DNA of 64,000 nt from CAVYEM01 sp963767635 (GTDB taxonomy: Bacteria; Vulcanimicrobiota; Vulcanimicrobiia; Vulcanimicrobiales; Vulcanimicrobiaceae), in contig CAVYEM010000003.1 in assembly GCA_963767635.1 (NCBI GenBank), forward strand, positions 124,001 to 188,000, written 5' to 3'. The notes beneath the pieces were generated by a model that was given only the letters and a program-made list of their open reading frames with translations, had not been told where the DNA came from and made no database searches. The stretch's first letter is position 1. Every line of letters begins with the position of its first letter. Shown piece by piece: positions 27,258 to 35,519 of the stretch. A program made the position numbers and the translations under genes.

Positions 27258-28345
27258 TGCGCGCTGACCATCGCGTTCTCGATGGAGTGCAATTGCGCGG
27301 GCGGCAAGGCTTGTGGGGTTTGCGTCGCGGTGATGAAGGCTTGTTCGAACGCGCCGACGCCGTCCATGAACGCGTGGGCACGCTCGGAATCCAGTTCCGA
27401 GAGCACGTCGTCCAACAGCAGCAACGGCGCCTCACCCGAGCGTTCCAGCATAACGGCGTATTCGGCGACCTTGAGCGCGAGTACCGCCGTGCGCTGCTGT
27501 CCCTGCGAGCCGAACGTCGAAAGCGAACGACCGTCCAACAGCAGTTCGAGGTCGTCGCGATGCGGTCCGACCAGCGTGGCCTGCCGGGCGCGTTCCTGAG
27601 CGGCGTTCTCGCGCAACCGCGCCGCAAACGCACCGGCGACGGCGTCCTGTGAGGGCACCTCTAACGGCACCGTAGGCCGGTACCGCACCTCCAGGGTCTC
27701 GCTTCCGCTCCACTGACGATGGACTACCGCCGCGCGCGCAGCGAGCGCTTCGACCAACTGCGCGCGCGCCAGGATGATTTCCGTACCCGCCTGCACCAGC
27801 GTTTCGTTGTAAATGGCCAGCAACTCCGAGTCGGGCTCTGCATCGGCGCGCAGCAGCGCCGCTTTCTGCGCTAAGGCTTTCTGATACCGCGCCAATTCGT
27901 GGTAATAGGCCGGCTGCTCTTGCGCGAGGGCGGCGTTCAAGAAGGAGCGGCGGCCACCCGGCGTCCCGACGACGAGCTGCAGATCGGCCGGCACGAACGT
28001 CACCACGCGCAAACTCCCCAAGAACTTGGCGTAGCGCACGCTGCGTCCGTTGATCGCGTACATTTTACGCGTACCGCGCGGCGTCGCCGAAATCGTGCAC
28101 CCCAAACGGAGCGTGCCGGCCCGCACGCGCGCTTCGCCGGCTATCGTCGCCAGTTCGAAGCCGTCGCGAATGAGATCCCGCTCCTTTGACGTGCGGAACG
28201 ACTTCCCCGTGCCGAGCACGCAGATCGCTTCGAGCAAATTGCTCTTGCCTTGCGCGTTTCGCCCGAGAAACACGTTCAGCCCCGGCGCCGGCTCCAGATC
28301 CAAATGCGCGTAATTGCGTACGTTCGACAGATGCAGGCTGACCAG
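27254..28345 (-). CDS. recF: DNA replication and repair protein RecF
   Basis: SMC-like ATPase that acts at single-strand gaps with RecO and RecR. Walker A is GRNAQGKSNLLEAI, the family segment FVPADLQLVVGTPGGRRSFL follows, and the signature and Walker B are FGSQGQQRTAVLALK and LLLLDDVLSELD. Homology to RecF begins at LVSLHLSNVRNYAHLDLE, upstream of the first ordinary start (TTG 28303). I place the start at CTG 28345. An ATT at 28351 (giving MRLVSL) is an alternative, or a single-base error hides the true start codon. The stop overlaps the dciA start, and the dnaN stop lies about 12 bases upstream. Confidence 0.9.
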   Translation of the reverse strand: MVSLHLSNVRNYAHLDLEPAPGLNVFLGRNAQGKSNLLEAICVLGTGKSFRTSKERDLIRDGFELATIAGEARVRAGTLRLGCTISATPRGTRKMYAINGRSVRYAKFLGSLRVVTFVPADLQLVVGTPGGRRSFLNAALAQEQPAYYHELARYQKALAQKAALLRADAEPDSELLAIYNETLVQAGTEIILARAQLVEALAARAAVVHRQWSGSETLEVRYRPTVPLEVPSQDAVAGAFAARLRENAAQERARQATLVGPHRDDLELLLDGRSLSTFGSQGQQRTAVLALKVAEYAVMLERSGEAPLLLLDDVLSELDSERAHAFMDGVGAFEQAFITATQTPQALPPAQLHSIENAMVSAQ

Positions 28346-28356
28346 TCGAATCGGAT

Positions 28357-29472
28357 CTATTGCCGCAGCGGCATCAGCACGTACAGTTGCTGCGCGCCTT
28401 CCGGCGGCTCCACCGGGCGAATCGCGGCCGGGGAAAGCGGCCCCAGAAACTCCATCACCGTTTGAGGAGAATCGATATGGTTGAGGATCTCGATCAAGTA
28501 CCGCGCGTTGAACGCGATGGTCAGGTCTTCGCCTTGCTGCTCCACCTCGAGTTCTTCGTACGCGTTGCCCGAAACGTCCGAACTCGCGGTCGCGATGAGA
28601 GTTTGATTCGTTACCGCCAGTTTGACCATGCTCGCGCGATCGCCGGCGACCAGTTCGGCGCGGCGCAGTATGCCGATCAAGGCTGCGGTGTTCGCCGTCA
28701 CGGATCGGTCGAATTTCGCCGGAATGACTTGCCCGTAATTCGGATACTGACCGTCCACCAACCGCACGACGATCGACACGTCGCCGGAGGCGAACATGAG
28801 CTGGTTACCCTGGGCTCCAAGCGCCGCGACCTCGACGCTCGCCGCGTTCCCGACGTTGCGCGCGGCCTCATTCAGCGCTCTGGACGGCACGATGTACTTT
28901 TCCGCACCGGATATTCCGCTCTCGAGCGTTGTCTGATAGCGCGCCAGCCGGTAACCATCCGTGGCGACCATCGTAAGCGATTCATTCTGGATCTCGAGCA
29001 GCGTCCCCATCAAAACCGCGCCACGCGCCTCTTCGCCGGAAGCCGCAAAGATCGTGGCGGCAACGCCGTCGCGAAAGCGCTTGCCCGCGATGCTGAAGGT
29101 TTGCCCGCGCGCAGCGCTGGGCAGCGGTGGATATTCCTCCGAGGGCAGCGCGTGAAAGTCATAGTTGCTGCGCTCGCACTTCACGCTCGCGCGCGTAGCC
29201 GTGCCGGTCAGTTCGAGCATACCCGGCTGCAGATTTACAAGATAACTGCTGAAGAGCTTGGCCGGAACCGTAACGCTGCCGCCCTCGCTGACGTCGGCCG
29301 CAAATGCATGCTGCAGCGTGAGTTCCAGGTCCGTTGCTCGTACGGCGATTTTGCCTTCCTGCGCCGTCAGCAGCACGTTGGAGAGAATCGGGACGGTGGT
29401 GTGCGCGTTGACGACTTTGCTCGCGGCACCGACGGCTCCGGCGATTTCTTTGGTGTTGCAAGTGAACTTCAT
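28357..29472 (-). CDS. dnaN: DNA polymerase III beta subunit (sliding clamp)
   Basis: Ring-shaped processivity clamp of the replicase. It is 371 residues long and starts MKFTCNTKEIAGAVGAASKV. The three clamp domains are visible. Domain I has TTVPILSNVLLTAQEGKI, domain II has VATDGYRLARYQTTLESGI, and domain III ends with EPPEGAQQLYVLMPLRQ, matching the conserved YLLMPMRL-type ending. It is separated from dnaA by about 350 bases that probably contain its promoter, and is closely followed by recF. Confidence 0.97.
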   Translation of the reverse strand: MKFTCNTKEIAGAVGAASKVVNAHTTVPILSNVLLTAQEGKIAVRATDLELTLQHAFAADVSEGGSVTVPAKLFSSYLVNLQPGMLELTGTATRASVKCERSNYDFHALPSEEYPPLPSAARGQTFSIAGKRFRDGVAATIFAASGEEARGAVLMGTLLEIQNESLTMVATDGYRLARYQTTLESGISGAEKYIVPSRALNEAARNVGNAASVEVAALGAQGNQLMFASGDVSIVVRLVDGQYPNYGQVIPAKFDRSVTANTAALIGILRRAELVAGDRASMVKLAVTNQTLIATASSDVSGNAYEELEVEQQGEDLTIAFNARYLIEILNHIDSPQTVMEFLGPLSPAAIRPVEPPEGAQQLYVLMPLRQ

Positions 29473-29771
29473 CTACAAGGGCTCCCATCGTGCTTGTGAC
29501 GCGTGAACGGACGTTGGCGCCGAAGGCCGGTGTACGCCATTCGGACCTTTTAAATATAAGACTTAACCGTAATAGTAATAACGCGGTGCAATCTGCGAAC
29601 AAGCGCCGATCCGTTCGTTCCTACGCGGGTTTGCGTCCGGAACAACCTGTGCAGGTTCGGCCCAACGGTACTGCACATCCCGCACGCCGCATCGCACTTA
29701 GTGCAGTTATCCACGCGCGCGGACCGGCCCTGTGCAGCAGAACGTGCATAAAGCGGAATGCGGCGCAAACG
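29473..29771. other. dnaA-dnaN intergenic region with AT-rich tract and DnaA-box-like site
   Basis: No convincing coding frame is present. On the minus strand this is the upstream region of dnaN. A markedly AT-rich patch at about 29547-29580 contrasts with the surrounding GC-rich DNA and could include the dnaN promoter. A near-consensus DnaA box, TTATCCACG, lies at 29707-29715 (one mismatch to TTATCCACA). Both could serve DnaA-dependent regulation or be a secondary part of the origin. Confidence 0.5.
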
Positions 29772-29804
29772 GCAGCGGCCCGAGGACGCTCCCCGGGCCG
29801 CTGC
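29772..29804 (-). terminator. hairpin terminator after dnaA
   Basis: A perfect 11-base inverted repeat (GCAGCGGCCCG and CGGGCCGCTGC) with an 11-base loop starts about 17 bases beyond the dnaA stop. The T-tract after it on the minus strand is short (CGTTTG), so termination may be partial, or the hairpin may be attenuating between dnaA and dnaN. Confidence 0.6.
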
Positions 29805-29821
29805 ATTCCCGCGCGTGCGGG

Positions 29822-31189
29822 TCAATCGCTTTGGCAGAGCGCCACCAGCGAACGAATCTTGTTCCGATATGCCTCGTCGCGCTGCATCTGGTCTTTAACC
29901 TTGTCACGCGCGTACATCACGGTGGTGTGATCTTTTTTGTTGAATTCCCGCGCGATGTGCGGCAGGGAGTCGTCGGTAAGTTCGGTGCAGACGTACATTG
30001 CAATCTGACGCGGCGCCGCAACGCGTTGATCCCGCCGGTGGTTGTCTAATTCTTTGACCGTGAGGCCGTGGGCCTTGGAAATCTTCTCCTTGATCGAAAG
30101 GATCGTGACCCGCCGCAACGGAGCCTGTGCAAGCGCGTTCTTGAGCACCTCCGCAGCCAGATCGACCGTAATGGGGGACTTGGTCAGCGAGGAGTATGCC
30201 ACCACGCGGATCAGTGCGCCTTCCAGTTCCCTGATGTTGGACGGTATGACTTTGGCGATAAACGAAGTGACTTCGTCGGGGACGGGGATTTTTTCCGACT
30301 GTGCCTTCTTGCGCAGGATTGCCTCGCGGGTTTCGAGATCCGGCGACTGGATGTCGGTGAGCAGACCCCACTCGAAGCGCGACCGCAAACGATTTTCCAG
30401 CGTTTGAATTTCTTTTGGCGGCCGATCGCTGGATATGACGAGTTGTCTGCCGGATTCGTGCAAGGCGTTGAACGTGTGGAAGAACTCTTCTTGCGTGCCT
30501 TCCTTGCCTTCGAGGAACTGGATGTCGTCGATGAGCAGCACGTCGACTTGCCGGTATTTGTTGCGGAAATCCAGCGTCTTGTTGTTTTGTACCGCGATGA
30601 TGAACTCGTTGGTGAACTTTTCGCTGGACACGTACACCACGTTGGTATCAGGACTGTCCAAGAGTGCCCGATGGCCGATCGCGTGCATGAGGTGCGTCTT
30701 CCCTAGGCCCACGCCGCCGTAGAGGAACAGGGGGTTGTACGCACGAGCCGGCGCGGCCGCAACTGCCTGCGCGGCTGCATGCGCAAACCGGTTGGAGTTG
30801 CCGATGACGAATTCTTCAAACGTGTACCGCGTGTTCAGGTTCCCCGGCCGAAACTCGCCTGCGGATGCTCTCTGCCCACCCGCGGGTGCGGCACCCGGCG
30901 CGGGCGGGGGTTCGGGCGCCTCGGCCAGCACCGTGAACTGCACGTCTACGCCCGCGCCGAAAATCTCCGCCAGCACTTCGACGAGCTGGCCCTTGAGCCG
31001 GTTCTCGACCCAATCACGCGCAAAGTTGTTTTGGACGCCCAAGAGCATCTCGTTGCCGGTAAGGGAGACCAGCCGCAACGGCTTGATCCACATTTCAAAA
31101 ATCGGCTTTGAGAACTTGCGTTCCAGCGCCGTCAATGCCGATTGCCAGAGCTGGTTAGAGATGTCCGGATTGCCGACCGCGAGCGCCAT
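29822..31189 (-). CDS. dnaA: chromosomal replication initiator protein DnaA
   Basis: AAA+ initiator that binds DnaA boxes and melts the origin. It is 455 residues long. Domain I is at the start (LWQSALTALERKFSKPIFEM), a proline-rich linker follows around residues 90-125, then Walker A FLYGGVGLGKTHLMHAIG, Walker B VDVLLIDDIQFLEGKEGTQE and the arginine-finger region ENRLRSRFEWGL. Domain IV, the DNA-binding part, contains DDSLPHIAREFNKKDHTTVM. The ATG is preceded by GAGGA at 7 bases. Transcription runs away from the DnaA-box cluster at 31.3-31.5 kb. Confidence 0.98.
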   Translation of the reverse strand: MALAVGNPDISNQLWQSALTALERKFSKPIFEMWIKPLRLVSLTGNEMLLGVQNNFARDWVENRLKGQLVEVLAEIFGAGVDVQFTVLAEAPEPPPAPGAAPAGGQRASAGEFRPGNLNTRYTFEEFVIGNSNRFAHAAAQAVAAAPARAYNPLFLYGGVGLGKTHLMHAIGHRALLDSPDTNVVYVSSEKFTNEFIIAVQNNKTLDFRNKYRQVDVLLIDDIQFLEGKEGTQEEFFHTFNALHESGRQLVISSDRPPKEIQTLENRLRSRFEWGLLTDIQSPDLETREAILRKKAQSEKIPVPDEVTSFIAKVIPSNIRELEGALIRVVAYSSLTKSPITVDLAAEVLKNALAQAPLRRVTILSIKEKISKAHGLTVKELDNHRRDQRVAAPRQIAMYVCTELTDDSLPHIAREFNKKDHTTVMYARDKVKDQMQRDEAYRNKIRSLVALCQSD

Positions 31190-31502
31190 CCTTTAGTCCT
31201 CACCTACGCTACATAGTTTCGGGACTGGCAGGCGAGATCGCCGACGCAAGACCCGGGCGTGGAGGCTCCGATATTGTCTTAATCGGGCGGCTATCCTGCG
31301 GTCGCGCCGCACTTTTTTATCCACTTATCCACAGGCGAAAAACGCTCGATTTTACAGGGAAATTCATGCGATCGACACCGCCTTTCGAGCGAAGTTGAAA
31401 ACGCCGAAAAGCATGGGAAAACGGTACGTTTGCGGGCACGCCGCACCTCGCCGCGCGAACGATTTCCACAGCATTCTCCACAGGTGTGGAGAGCGCTCCG
31501 GC
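31190..31502. other. probable oriC: DnaA-box cluster between dnaA and rpmH
   Basis: The gap between divergently transcribed dnaA and rpmH holds two overlapping DnaA boxes at 31317-31333 (TTATCCACT then TTATCCACA). Weaker boxes lie at 31462-31470 (ATTTCCACA) and 31474-31482 (TTCTCCACA). The last is half of an 8-base inverted repeat with a 2-base spacer, TCTCCACAGGTGTGGAGA at 31475-31492. No coding frame is convincing. Gene direction flips here, with most genes to the left on minus and most to the right on plus, as expected at an origin. The dnaA promoter should also lie within it. Confidence 0.7.
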
Positions 31503-31531
31503 TTGACGCTCGCCAGGGCAAGTCCTATACT
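31503..31531 (+). promoter_or_regulatory. sigma70-type promoter of rpmH-rnpA operon
   Basis: TTGACG at 31503-31508 and TATACT at 31526-31531 are separated by exactly 17 bases, a near-consensus housekeeping promoter. It lies 56 bases upstream of the rpmH start and immediately right of the DnaA-box inverted repeat, so DnaA binding could influence it. Confidence 0.75.
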
Positions 31532-31587
31532 AAGGGGCTGTGCCCGCCGGCAGAGTGGCGGCTTTCCCAGGAGACGTATAAGCTACT

Positions 31588-31722
31588 ATGAAGCGGACCT
31601 ATCAGCCGCACAACCGCCGCCGTAAGCGCGTTCACGGCTTTCTAGAGCGGATGGCAACGAAAAACGGCCGTCGCGTGATTAACGCGAGGCGCCGGAAGGG
31701 ACGTAAGCGGCTGACCGTTTGA
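31588..31722 (+). CDS. rpmH: 50S ribosomal protein L34
   Basis: A 44-residue, highly basic protein, MKRTYQPHNRRRKRVHGFLE at the N-terminus and ARRRKGRKRLTV at the C-terminus, the conserved L34 sequence. The ribosome-binding site AGGAG is 14 bases upstream. The TGA overlaps the ATG of rnpA (TGATG), the usual tight rpmH-rnpA junction. Confidence 0.98.
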   Translation: MKRTYQPHNRRRKRVHGFLERMATKNGRRVINARRRKGRKRLTV

Positions 31723-32042
31723 TGCGCCGCTTCCAGAGCCTGCGGCGCTCCGGCGATTTCGCGCGCTTGCGCGCGCGCGGCCGCCGCACCGTTACCCAAG
31801 CCCTGACCATTTTCCGTGATAACCCGCGGGTGGGCGATGATGGTACGTTCGTGGGCATCGTCGTTTCCAAAAGCGTCGGAACGGCGGTCGTGCGGAATCG
31901 CACGCGGCGGCGGCTGGCGGCGTGCCTGCAAGAATTTTTGCCCCACGACGCACCCATGCGCCTGCTGCTGATCGCGCGGCCCTCGGCGGCCCAGGAGCCG
32001 TACGCAGCATTGTGCGCGCAAGTGCGTCGCGCCCTCGCGTGA
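31722..32042 (+). CDS. rnpA: ribonuclease P protein component
   Basis: Protein subunit of RNase P, which matures the 5' ends of tRNAs with the RnpB RNA. It is about 106 residues from the ATG at 31722; a TTG at 31719 would add one residue. The N-terminus MRRFQSLRRSGDFARLRARG and the RNR helix (VVRNRTRRRLAACLQE) are characteristic. The stop overlaps the yidD GTG. Confidence 0.96.
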   Translation: MRRFQSLRRSGDFARLRARGRRTVTQALTIFRDNPRVGDDGTFVGIVVSKSVGTAVVRNRTRRRLAACLQEFLPHDAPMRLLLIARPSAAQEPYAALCAQVRRALA

Positions 32043-32275
32043 TTGATTCCGCCGTACTGGTACTGCTGCGGGGGTATAAGCGCTTGATCTCTCCGCTGCT
32101 TCCTCCGGCTTGTAGATTTTATCCGACCTGTTCGGAGTACGCACTGGACGCGGTCGCGAAACACGGCGTGTTGCGCGGGGGTATGCTGGCAGCGTGGCGG
32201 CTTCTCAAATGCCATCCGCTGCACCCCGGCGGCGTCGATCCGGTTCCCGAGCGGCTTCGCCCGCATTCGAAGTGA
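32039..32275 (+). CDS. yidD: membrane protein insertion efficiency factor YidD
   Basis: Small (78-residue) membrane-associated protein that accompanies YidC. It has the family core LLRGYKRLISPLLPPACRFY directly followed by PTCSEYALDAVAKHG, with its invariant Cys and Tyr residues, and ends with WRLLKCHPLHPGGVDPVP. The GTG start overlaps the rnpA stop (GTGA). The order rpmH-rnpA-yidD-yidC is the standard one. The ORF is short but conservation is unmistakable. Confidence 0.95.
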   Translation: MIDSAVLVLLRGYKRLISPLLPPACRFYPTCSEYALDAVAKHGVLRGGMLAAWRLLKCHPLHPGGVDPVPERLRPHSK

Positions 32276-32441
32276 AGGTGGCGAATCCGCGCGTAGCCTG
32301 TCCCCAGAAATCCCAAAGGATGCTCCTCGCCCGCCGTCGCCCTGAGCCGTGTCGAAGGGCCCGGGCCCCCGGCCTTCGGCCCCCGAATCCGGATTTGTTG
32401 GGTGTGGCCCTTCAGGGCCATGCCAAACTGAAAGGTAATTC
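32276..32441. repeat. palindrome-rich intergenic region between yidD and yidC
   Basis: No gene is visible in this gap of about 166 bases. It contains several inverted repeats in a row: GGGCCCGGGCCC near 32357, a GGCC-TTC-GGCC hairpin just after it, and TGGCCCTTCAGGGCCA near 32405-32420. The stretch CGCCCTGAGCCGTGTCGAAG resembles dispersed intergenic REP-like sequences seen in many bacterial genomes. It may be a mobile palindromic repeat or a processing site between the two genes. Confidence 0.45.
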
Positions 32442-33371
32442 TTGCACGTACTGCTGGCCGCGTCGTGGCTCGATCCGTTTACGCACTTGGTGGCATCGAT
32501 CATCGGTGCCATCGATGGTGTGGTGGGAAATCGCGGGTGGAGTTTGGTTCTGTTTGCGCTGCTGTTGAAAATCGTCGTCTGGCCACTGAATACCAAGCAG
32601 TTTACGGCGATGATCAAGATGCAGCGGCTCGCGCCGCAGCTCAAGAATATCCAGCAGGGTTACAAGCAGAAAGAAGAACAGGCCAAGCGCAAGGGCGACG
32701 ACGGTCAAGTGCGCGATTTGCAGGCGCAGATGCAGCGCGAGACGATGGAACTGTACCGCAAGAACGGCGCCAACCCGCTCGCCGGCTGCTGGCCGATGCT
32801 GGTTCAGTGGCCGTTCATAGCCGCGGTCTACTATGCCGTAACGCTCAAGGATTATCGGCCGCTGTACCAGGGGCAGCACTGGCTCTGGATCGGTACGCCG
32901 TTCACGCAGCATTTGCCCGTCGTGCCGATCTGGAAGGCGCCGCTGCTCGCGTCCAGTCTCACGATGCCCGACATCGTGCTGCTGATCGGGTACATGATCT
33001 CGATGTATTTGTTTTCGCGCTATGCGACGATGCCGTCTACCGATCCGCAGCAGGCACAGACGCAAAAATTGATGGCGATCTTTTCGCCCGTCATGCTCGG
33101 ATACATGGGCTTTCAGTTCAAGTGGCCCTCCGCGATGGTGCTGTACTGGTTTTCGTACAACGTCTTCACGATGGGCCAGCAGTTTTATCTGCTCAAGAAG
33201 CACCATCAACCCCTCTCGATGCTGGACAACGAGCACGCGATTACCGACATTCCGGACCAACCGAAACCCGCCGCCAAAGCTCTTGGCGGCAACGGAGCCG
33301 TTGCCAAAGCGGCGCAACCCGCGAGCTCGCCGAAGAGCAGATCGAAGAAAAGGAAAGGCGCGAAAAGATAA
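32442..33371 (+). CDS. yidC: membrane protein insertase YidC
   Basis: Oxa1/YidC family insertase that folds proteins into the inner membrane with or without SecYEG. It is 309 residues with a TTG start after AAAGG. The core helices and the conserved segments are present: RGWSLVLFALLLKIVVWPLN, MQRLAPQLKNIQQGYKQ, NPLAGCWPMLVQWPFIAAVY and WPSAMVLYWFSYNVFTMGQQ. The large periplasmic P1 domain of proteobacterial YidC is absent, as in Gram-positive or Terrabacteria-type YidC. The C-terminus is Lys-rich, a ribosome-facing tail. Confidence 0.96.
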   Translation: MHVLLAASWLDPFTHLVASIIGAIDGVVGNRGWSLVLFALLLKIVVWPLNTKQFTAMIKMQRLAPQLKNIQQGYKQKEEQAKRKGDDGQVRDLQAQMQRETMELYRKNGANPLAGCWPMLVQWPFIAAVYYAVTLKDYRPLYQGQHWLWIGTPFTQHLPVVPIWKAPLLASSLTMPDIVLLIGYMISMYLFSRYATMPSTDPQQAQTQKLMAIFSPVMLGYMGFQFKWPSAMVLYWFSYNVFTMGQQFYLLKKHHQPLSMLDNEHAITDIPDQPKPAAKALGGNGAVAKAAQPASSPKSRSKKRKGAKR

Positions 33372-33372
33372 G

Positions 33373-34008
33373 ATGTTCGAGGACGACTTTGAGTTGGAAG
33401 ACCAGCCCGCAGACATTCGTGACCGCAGCGTCGGCGGACGGGCGCCTAACGCCGGCGGACCGCGCGGGTTGCGCGGAAAACGGGCGCCTCGCGCAAACGG
33501 CTACGCGAACGAACAGGCGCCGCGCGTGCCGCGTGAGAGAACCAAGCAGGAGCTTCCGGAATCGGCGAAACCGGCGCGTGATTTGCTCGTGGAGATCCTC
33601 ACGCGCATGGGCGTTCCGCACGTCGAAATCGATTACGTGCCGCGGCCCGAGGGAGAGTACTTGGAGGTGAACGGCCCGGATCTTGCGATGCTGATCGGGC
33701 GGCACGGCTACACGCTCGAAGCACTTAATTTGGTATTCAACAATATTTTGAATGCGGGCGTTCGCAATAACCGCAAGTACTACACGATCGACGCCGAGGG
33801 TTATCGCGCGCGGCGCGCCGATCAGCTCAAGAATTTGGCGCTGCTCACGCTCGAGCGGTGCATCCGCGAGAAGAAGCCGCAAAAGCTCGAGCCGATGCTG
33901 CCGTCCGAGCGTAAAATCGTGCATCTCGCGCTGGCCGAGAATGTGTTCGCGCGCACGGAGTCTGAGGGCGTGGAACCAGAGCGCCGCGTGGTGATCTTTC
34001 CGAAATAG
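33373..34008 (+). CDS. khpB: RNA-binding protein KhpB/Jag (KH and R3H domains)
   Basis: RNA-binding protein of the Jag/KhpB (EloR/SpoIIIJ-associated) family. It is 211 residues from the ATG at 33373, two bases after the yidC stop. The first 70 residues are disordered and Gly/Arg-rich, so the usual Jag_N domain is missing or replaced. The KH domain follows with its GxxG loop in MLIGRHGYTLEALNLVFNNI. The R3H motif at the C-terminus has the RxxxH in SERKIVHLALAE. In other bacteria KhpB controls cell division and wall synthesis through RNA binding. Confidence 0.9.
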   Translation: MFEDDFELEDQPADIRDRSVGGRAPNAGGPRGLRGKRAPRANGYANEQAPRVPRERTKQELPESAKPARDLLVEILTRMGVPHVEIDYVPRPEGEYLEVNGPDLAMLIGRHGYTLEALNLVFNNILNAGVRNNRKYYTIDAEGYRARRADQLKNLALLTLERCIREKKPQKLEPMLPSERKIVHLALAENVFARTESEGVEPERRVVIFPK

Positions 34009-34083
34009 CGGCGGCCGGCTGCAGCGGTCCGGAACCGCGTGCCGAGCCGCCGCGGTGCCCTTTGAGCGTGTGGACGAAAAGCG

Positions 34084-35434
34084 ATGATGCACGACGGCAC
34101 GATCTGCGCGATTGCGACGCCTCCGGGCAAAGGCGCGATCGCGATCGTACGGTTCTCCGGCTCCGGGACGCGTACGCTTGCTGCGCGTCTTTTTCGTTCG
34201 CGCCGCGCGCTGCGGCCCCGCATGGCAACCTATGGAACCGTCGTCGACGAATGCGGCACCGCGATCGATCGCGGCCTGGCGATCCTCGCAATCGCGCCGC
34301 ACAGTCTACACCGGGGAAGATACGCTGGAATTGCACGTGCATGGCTCGCCGATCGTCGCTCGCGAGGTGGTGCGCGCCGCTATCGCGTGTGGAGCGCGCT
34401 ATGCCGGCCCCGGCGAGTTCACGCGCCGAGCGTTTTTCAACGGCAAGATGGACGTTCACGCCGCGGCAGCGGTCGCGGATCTGATCGACGCGGAAACGCG
34501 GTCCGCGGCGCGGGCGGCGCTGGCAAATCTGAGCGGCGGGCTTGCGGCGCAAGCGCGCCGGCTGCGCGACGCTATTGCGCAGATGTTAGAAGAGCTCGCT
34601 GCATCCATCGATTTTCCCGATGAGGTTCCGGAGCCGGATACGTTCGGTCTACGCGAACGAATCGAACGCGTCCGGGCCGCTTTGCGGGACTTGCTCCGTG
34701 ATGCGCAGGCCGGCCGTTTGGTGCGCGAGGGCGTGGCTGTGGCCATCGTCGGGCCGCCGAATGCCGGCAAATCCTCGCTGCTCAATGCGTTGCTCGGCGA
34801 GGAGCGCGCGTTGGTGTCGGACGTTCCGGGCACCACGCGGGACACGATCGAAGAATCGGTGAGCGTGCAGGGCATTCAGCTGCGCCTCATCGACACCGCT
34901 GGAATTCGACACCACGCGGATCGATTGGAGGCCGCCGGCATCGAACGGACGCGGCGCGCGCTCGAAGGCGCGCGCGTGGCAGTCGTGGTGATCGACGGAT
35001 CGCAGCCGCTCGGTGCCGAGGCGCACGAGATCTTGGCGCTCACGCGGCATTGCACGCGTGTGGTGCTTGCCAACAAGGCCGATCTGGGCCGCATCGGTGC
35101 CGATCAGCTGGCCGGCGTTCCGCACGTGCACGGCAGCGTGGGCACCGGCCAAACGCTGGACGCCATCCGTGCCGAAATCGCGCGGGCCGTCTGGGGCGCG
35201 CAGGCGCCCGATCTGCAACGCCCGCACCTAGCCGCACTCGTGGAGATCGATGCCGTCGCGCGCGCGCTCGAGGCGCTGGATCGCGCGAATGAAACGCTGC
35301 AGCGCGGGGATCCCAGCGATCTGGCTGCCGGAGAACTCGCTACTGCGTATGGGGCGCTGGCTCATGTTTGCGCGGACGAGGCGAACGAGCAGCTCTTGAG
35401 CGGCATCTTCGCGCGCTTTTGCATCGGAAAATGA
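34084..35434 (+). CDS. mnmE: tRNA modification GTPase MnmE, single-base frameshift
   Basis: MnmE with MnmG makes the 5-carboxymethylaminomethyl modification at wobble uridine of tRNA. It starts MHDGTICAIATPPGKGAIAI, and frame 1 reads to IAPHS. At about 34304 the frame shifts (one extra base equivalent), and continues YTGEDTLELHVHGSPIV. The merged protein is about 449 residues, normal length. The GTPase has G1 GPPNAGKSSLLNALLG, G3 DTAGI, G4 NKAD, and the chain ends in the essential CIGK motif. A hairpin terminator follows. Confidence 0.93.
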
Positions 35435-35469
35435 GCCGGCTGCGCCGCTGAAAACCGACGGCAAAAAGA

Positions 35470-35495
35470 AGGGCGGCGGTAAAAACCGCCGCCCT
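35470..35495 (-). terminator. intrinsic terminator of the minus-strand lipoprotein gene
   Basis: A perfect 10-base stem (AGGGCGGCGG and CCGCCGCCCT) with a 6-base loop. Read on the minus strand it is followed by TTCTTTTT, a good U-tract, so it terminates the lipoprotein gene at 35520-36542. It could also slow plus-strand transcription from mnmE. Confidence 0.8.
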
Positions 35496-35519
35496 GCCGA
35501 TTTCGAGTAAGCTACGCCG

